Shown here: positions 36,148 to 38,382 of the stretch, one piece after another
Layout of the letters: every line of letters starts with the position of its first letter
Position numbering within the stretch: position 1 is the first letter of the stretch
Assembly (NCBI GenBank): GCA_022448245.1
Contig: JAKVCO010000030.1
Coordinates: forward strand, 1 to 38,382
Source: Paracoccaceae bacterium
Lineage (GTDB): Bacteria > Pseudomonadota > Alphaproteobacteria > Rhodobacterales > Rhodobacteraceae
Length of the DNA stretch: 38,382 nt
Reading direction: 5' to 3'
The notes under the pieces: model-generated
What the model was told of the DNA's origin: nothing
Database searches by the model: none
Seen by the model: the letters and a program-made list of their open reading frames with translations, nothing else
Made by a program: the position numbers and the translations under genes

Positions 36148-38214
36148 GTGTTTACCCCGGTTCCCCAGGAAATCCTCGATGGGCTGACAGATGTGGCCAT
36201 GCCCAAGATTGAGCCAGCCCCGGACGCCGAAGAGACGCTCGAAATCGACGGTCACCGGATCCCGGTTGTTGTAGCCGGTGCAGCCATCGTGGGCAGCGGG
36301 GCAGCCGGCCTGCGCGCGGCAGTGGAGGCCCAGCGGCGCGGCGTGGACGTGGTAATCCTGTCCCAGTCAGCGTGGGGCGGCACATCGGCTTGTTCGGGAT
36401 CGGACAAGCAAACGCTTCACACCGCCAACACCGCTGACCAGGGCGACGATTTCAAAGACATGGCCCGCGCCATCCGCGCGGGCGGGGCCATGGATGAAGA
36501 TACCGCCTATATCGAGGCGGTGGGCTCCACCCGGGCTATGGCGTCGCTCCAGTATCTTGGCTTGCCACTGCCTCAGGACCCGCTTGGCGGCACGCTGCGC
36601 TATCAGACCGACCACGACGAGGTGGGCCGCGCAACCAGCTGCGGGCCACGCACGTCGCGCCTGATGGTCAAGGTGCTCGCGGAAGAAGCGCTGCGTCTGA
36701 GGATCCCTTTCCACGATCGCACAACTGCCGTTGAGATCTTACGCGATGACGCTGAGCGCGTTTCCGGCCTTTTAGCCATGCGCAATCGCGAGCAGGGCGA
36801 GGCCAACCCCTACGGTCTGATCTACTTCAAAGTACCCACCATCGTGCTCGCCGCCGGTGGCCCGGGCGAGCTTTACCGCGACAGCGTCTTCCCTAATGGC
36901 TGCTTTGGTTCGCTTGGTCTGGCGCTTGAGGCCGGCGTAGAACTTGTGAACCTGACCGAGAGCCAGTTCGGCATCGGCACGCGCCGCGAAGGCTTCCCGT
37001 GGAACCTCTCGGGCACCTATGTGCAGGCGATGCCCCACATCTATTCAGTCGATGCGGACGGTAAGGAACATCACTTCCTTGCCGACTACTACAGGACCAC
37101 GCAGGAGATGGCCTCGAACATCTTCCGCAAGGGATATCAGTGGCCATTTCACGCCTCGCGCATGCTCGATTTCGGGTCGAGCCTCGTTGATCTGGGCATC
37201 TTTCGCGAATGCGCGCTGGGGCGACGGGTGTTCATGGATTTCAACCGCAACCCCCTGCAGGTGCCCGGCGATGAACCCTTCAGCACGGACCGGCTGGACG
37301 ATGACGTGGCCACCTATTTGGGCACCGCAGGCGCCACGCAAGAGCTACCCATAGATCGCCTGAGCCACATGAACCCGCTCGCGATCGAGCTTTACCGACG
37401 CTACAAAATCGATGTTGCGACCGAGCCTCTCGAGTTTGCAGTGAACAATCAGCACATGAACGGCGGCATCTCGGTCGATACGTGGGGCCAAAGCTCGGTT
37501 CCCGGCATCTATGCTGTGGGCGAAGCTGCTGGCACGCATGGCGTCACGCGGCCCGGCGGGTCTGCCCTGAACGCGGGCCAGGTCTTTGGTACGCGCGCCG
37601 CAGAACACATGGCCAAGCGACCTGCTCAGGCGCCTCAAGGCGACGGCAAGGCGCTCGTTGGCGCAGCGCTGGCCCGCATGGATGCCCTCTTCCGCGCAGA
37701 CAGCCCCTTCAGCGTTGATGCGCTGCAATCCGAAATTCAGGCGCGGATGAGCGACGACGCTGGACCGTTTTGTTTCGCAGACCGCGTGAGCGCGGCGCTC
37801 AGTGAGGCGCGCGCCCTGACCGATGCGCTACGTGCGCAAGGCCTCGCCAAGCCACGGGGCAACCAGTTGTCACGTGCAATGCAATGGCGCCAGATGGCGC
37901 TGGCCTCTGAGGCTGTGCTGACGGCGCTCGACCACTTTATCGCCCGAGGAGGCGGCAGCCGAGGCGCGCGCGCGATTTGCGATCCCGAAGGCTCTGCGGT
38001 GCCCAACACGCGCATTGGTGCGGTCGAGGCATTCCGGTTCCGCGCCGAGACGCCGGAGTTCACTGACGAACAAATCCTTGTACGCTATGACGGCACCGGC
38101 ATGGCCGTCAGCACCCGCAAGAACCGGAGCTTTGATGAGGGCGCCAAGACCTTTTTCGAACGCGATTGGCCAGCTTGGCTTACGGGCGCGATCTACGACA
38201 CCGAAGACGCCTGA
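36148..38214 (+). CDS. FAD-dependent oxidoreductase, fumarate reductase/succinate dehydrogenase flavoprotein-like
   Basis: The 688-residue flavoprotein has an FAD-binding Rossmann motif displaced to about residue 47 (AAIVGSGAAGLRAAVEAQRR), a second dinucleotide-contact region TIVLAAGGPGELYRD, and NNQHMNGGISVDTWGQSSVP with GIYAVGEAAG plus GGSALNAGQVFGTRAAEHMA, as in the flavoprotein subunits of fumarate reductase/SDH. It is longer than most single-chain homologues and has a C-terminal helical part from about residue 560. No iron-sulfur or membrane subunit gene follows. GTG at 36148 is preceded by a weak CGGAG. It is the last gene before a strong terminator. A ketosteroid-dehydrogenase-like role is an alternative. 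Confidence 0.85.
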   Translation: MFTPVPQEILDGLTDVAMPKIEPAPDAEETLEIDGHRIPVVVAGAAIVGSGAAGLRAAVEAQRRGVDVVILSQSAWGGTSACSGSDKQTLHTANTADQGDDFKDMARAIRAGGAMDEDTAYIEAVGSTRAMASLQYLGLPLPQDPLGGTLRYQTDHDEVGRATSCGPRTSRLMVKVLAEEALRLRIPFHDRTTAVEILRDDAERVSGLLAMRNREQGEANPYGLIYFKVPTIVLAAGGPGELYRDSVFPNGCFGSLGLALEAGVELVNLTESQFGIGTRREGFPWNLSGTYVQAMPHIYSVDADGKEHHFLADYYRTTQEMASNIFRKGYQWPFHASRMLDFGSSLVDLGIFRECALGRRVFMDFNRNPLQVPGDEPFSTDRLDDDVATYLGTAGATQELPIDRLSHMNPLAIELYRRYKIDVATEPLEFAVNNQHMNGGISVDTWGQSSVPGIYAVGEAAGTHGVTRPGGSALNAGQVFGTRAAEHMAKRPAQAPQGDGKALVGAALARMDALFRADSPFSVDALQSEIQARMSDDAGPFCFADRVSAALSEARALTDALRAQGLAKPRGNQLSRAMQWRQMALASEAVLTALDHFIARGGGSRGARAICDPEGSAVPNTRIGAVEAFRFRAETPEFTDEQILVRYDGTGMAVSTRKNRSFDEGAKTFFERDWPAWLTGAIYDTEDA

Positions 38215-38236
38215 GGCCCAGCGCGCACAAAAAAGA

Positions 38237-38260
38237 GCGGAGGAAACCTCCGCCCTTTTT
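38237..38260 (+). terminator. Rho-independent terminator of the transporter-oxidoreductase operon
   Basis: GCGGAGG-AAA-CCTCCGC forms a perfect 7-bp GC-rich stem with a 3-base loop, followed by CC and TTTTT, and begins 23 bases after the flavoprotein stop. A run of A before the stem means it can also act on the opposite strand, where the transposase gene ends. Confidence 0.88.
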
Positions 38261-38306
38261 CATCTTTTAAAAAACTTCCGAAGAAGCCGTTGAAAGCTCT
38301 AACCGC

Positions 38307-38382
38307 TTAGGTGTTCAGTCCCGGCATCTGGTGGATCGGTTTGAGGATGAATCGCTCTGCCTGTGAAGTCCAGATTTTGCAG
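38307..38382 (-). CDS. IS481-family transposase, C-terminal end (partial)
   Basis: On the minus strand the last 24 codons read CKIWTSQAERFILKPIHQMP followed by GLNT and TAA at 38307-38309. This is the typical C-terminus of alphaproteobacterial IS481 transposases as I remember them. The rest lies beyond the window edge. It faces the block-2 operon convergently and is separated from it by the bidirectional terminator. It may belong to the same IS type as the fragment at base 1. Confidence 0.75.
   Translation of the reverse strand, partial: CKIWTSQAERFILKPIHQMPGLNT

Overview
The window looks like a high-GC alphaproteobacterial chromosome or large replicon, most likely a Rhodobacterales/Roseobacter-group bacterium. 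The grounds are general GC richness, a form II cox (CO-dehydrogenase-like) cluster with XdhC and MocA-type maturation genes, an AglR-like LacI regulator beside a COG1653-type sugar ABC transporter, and a remnant of a Dnr/NnrR-type Crp/Fnr regulator. Genus cannot be told from the sequence alone. Both ends carry pieces of IS481-family transposases (1-98 on +, 38307-38382 on -), so the window is bounded by mobile-element sequence.

Layout. 1-1130: an IS481 fragment, an AT-richer stretch and an unknown secreted protein gene. 1160-1636: a broken Crp/Fnr gene. 1903-2892: a zinc-free NADPH:quinone reductase-like gene. 3046-9506 (- strand): a six-gene cox cluster transcribed coxD-E-G-S-L-M, whose large subunit has the AYRGAGR loop of form II enzymes. 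9626-11130 (+): divergent XdhC/CoxI-like and MocA-like genes for molybdenum-cofactor insertion and maturation. 11355-13159: a MATE exporter and a small glyoxalase-superfamily protein.

13162-20106 is a zone of gene decay. Seven genes in about 7 kb carry inactivating lesions: GNAT acetyltransferase (TGA), NmrA-like reductase (frameshift), LysR regulator (HTH deletion plus frameshift), DUF1801 protein (TAA), 7TM sensor histidine kinase (TAG), YiiX-type papain-like hydrolase (frameshift plus TGA) and metallophosphoesterase (frameshift). The broken Crp/Fnr gene makes eight in the window. All three stop codons occur as lesions, so code reassignment does not explain it. The response regulator (15728-16354) between them is intact.

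20106-38214 is intact and densely packed: an MFS transporter, then what looks like one catabolic regulon in two blocks. Block 1 (21401-26266) is an anhydrofructose-reductase-like Gfo/Idh enzyme, a CoA-transferase, an enoyl-CoA hydratase-like enzyme and an aldehyde dehydrogenase, behind a promoter with two identical 12-bp palindromes 22 bp apart. Block 2 (27530-38214) is a sugar-type ABC transporter (binding protein, two permeases, ATPase), two GMC flavin oxidoreductases, a Dabb-domain protein, a second LacI regulator and a fumarate-reductase-like flavoprotein, closed by a clear terminator. The AglR-like repressor (26293-27294) lies between the blocks, and its divergent intergenic region has two more CG-centred palindromes. 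The set suggests uptake of a carbohydrate or cyclic polyol, flavin-dependent oxidation, reduction/oxidation of keto and aldehyde intermediates, and CoA activation of the resulting acid. The substrate is unknown; this block is the best candidate for an undescribed system in the window.
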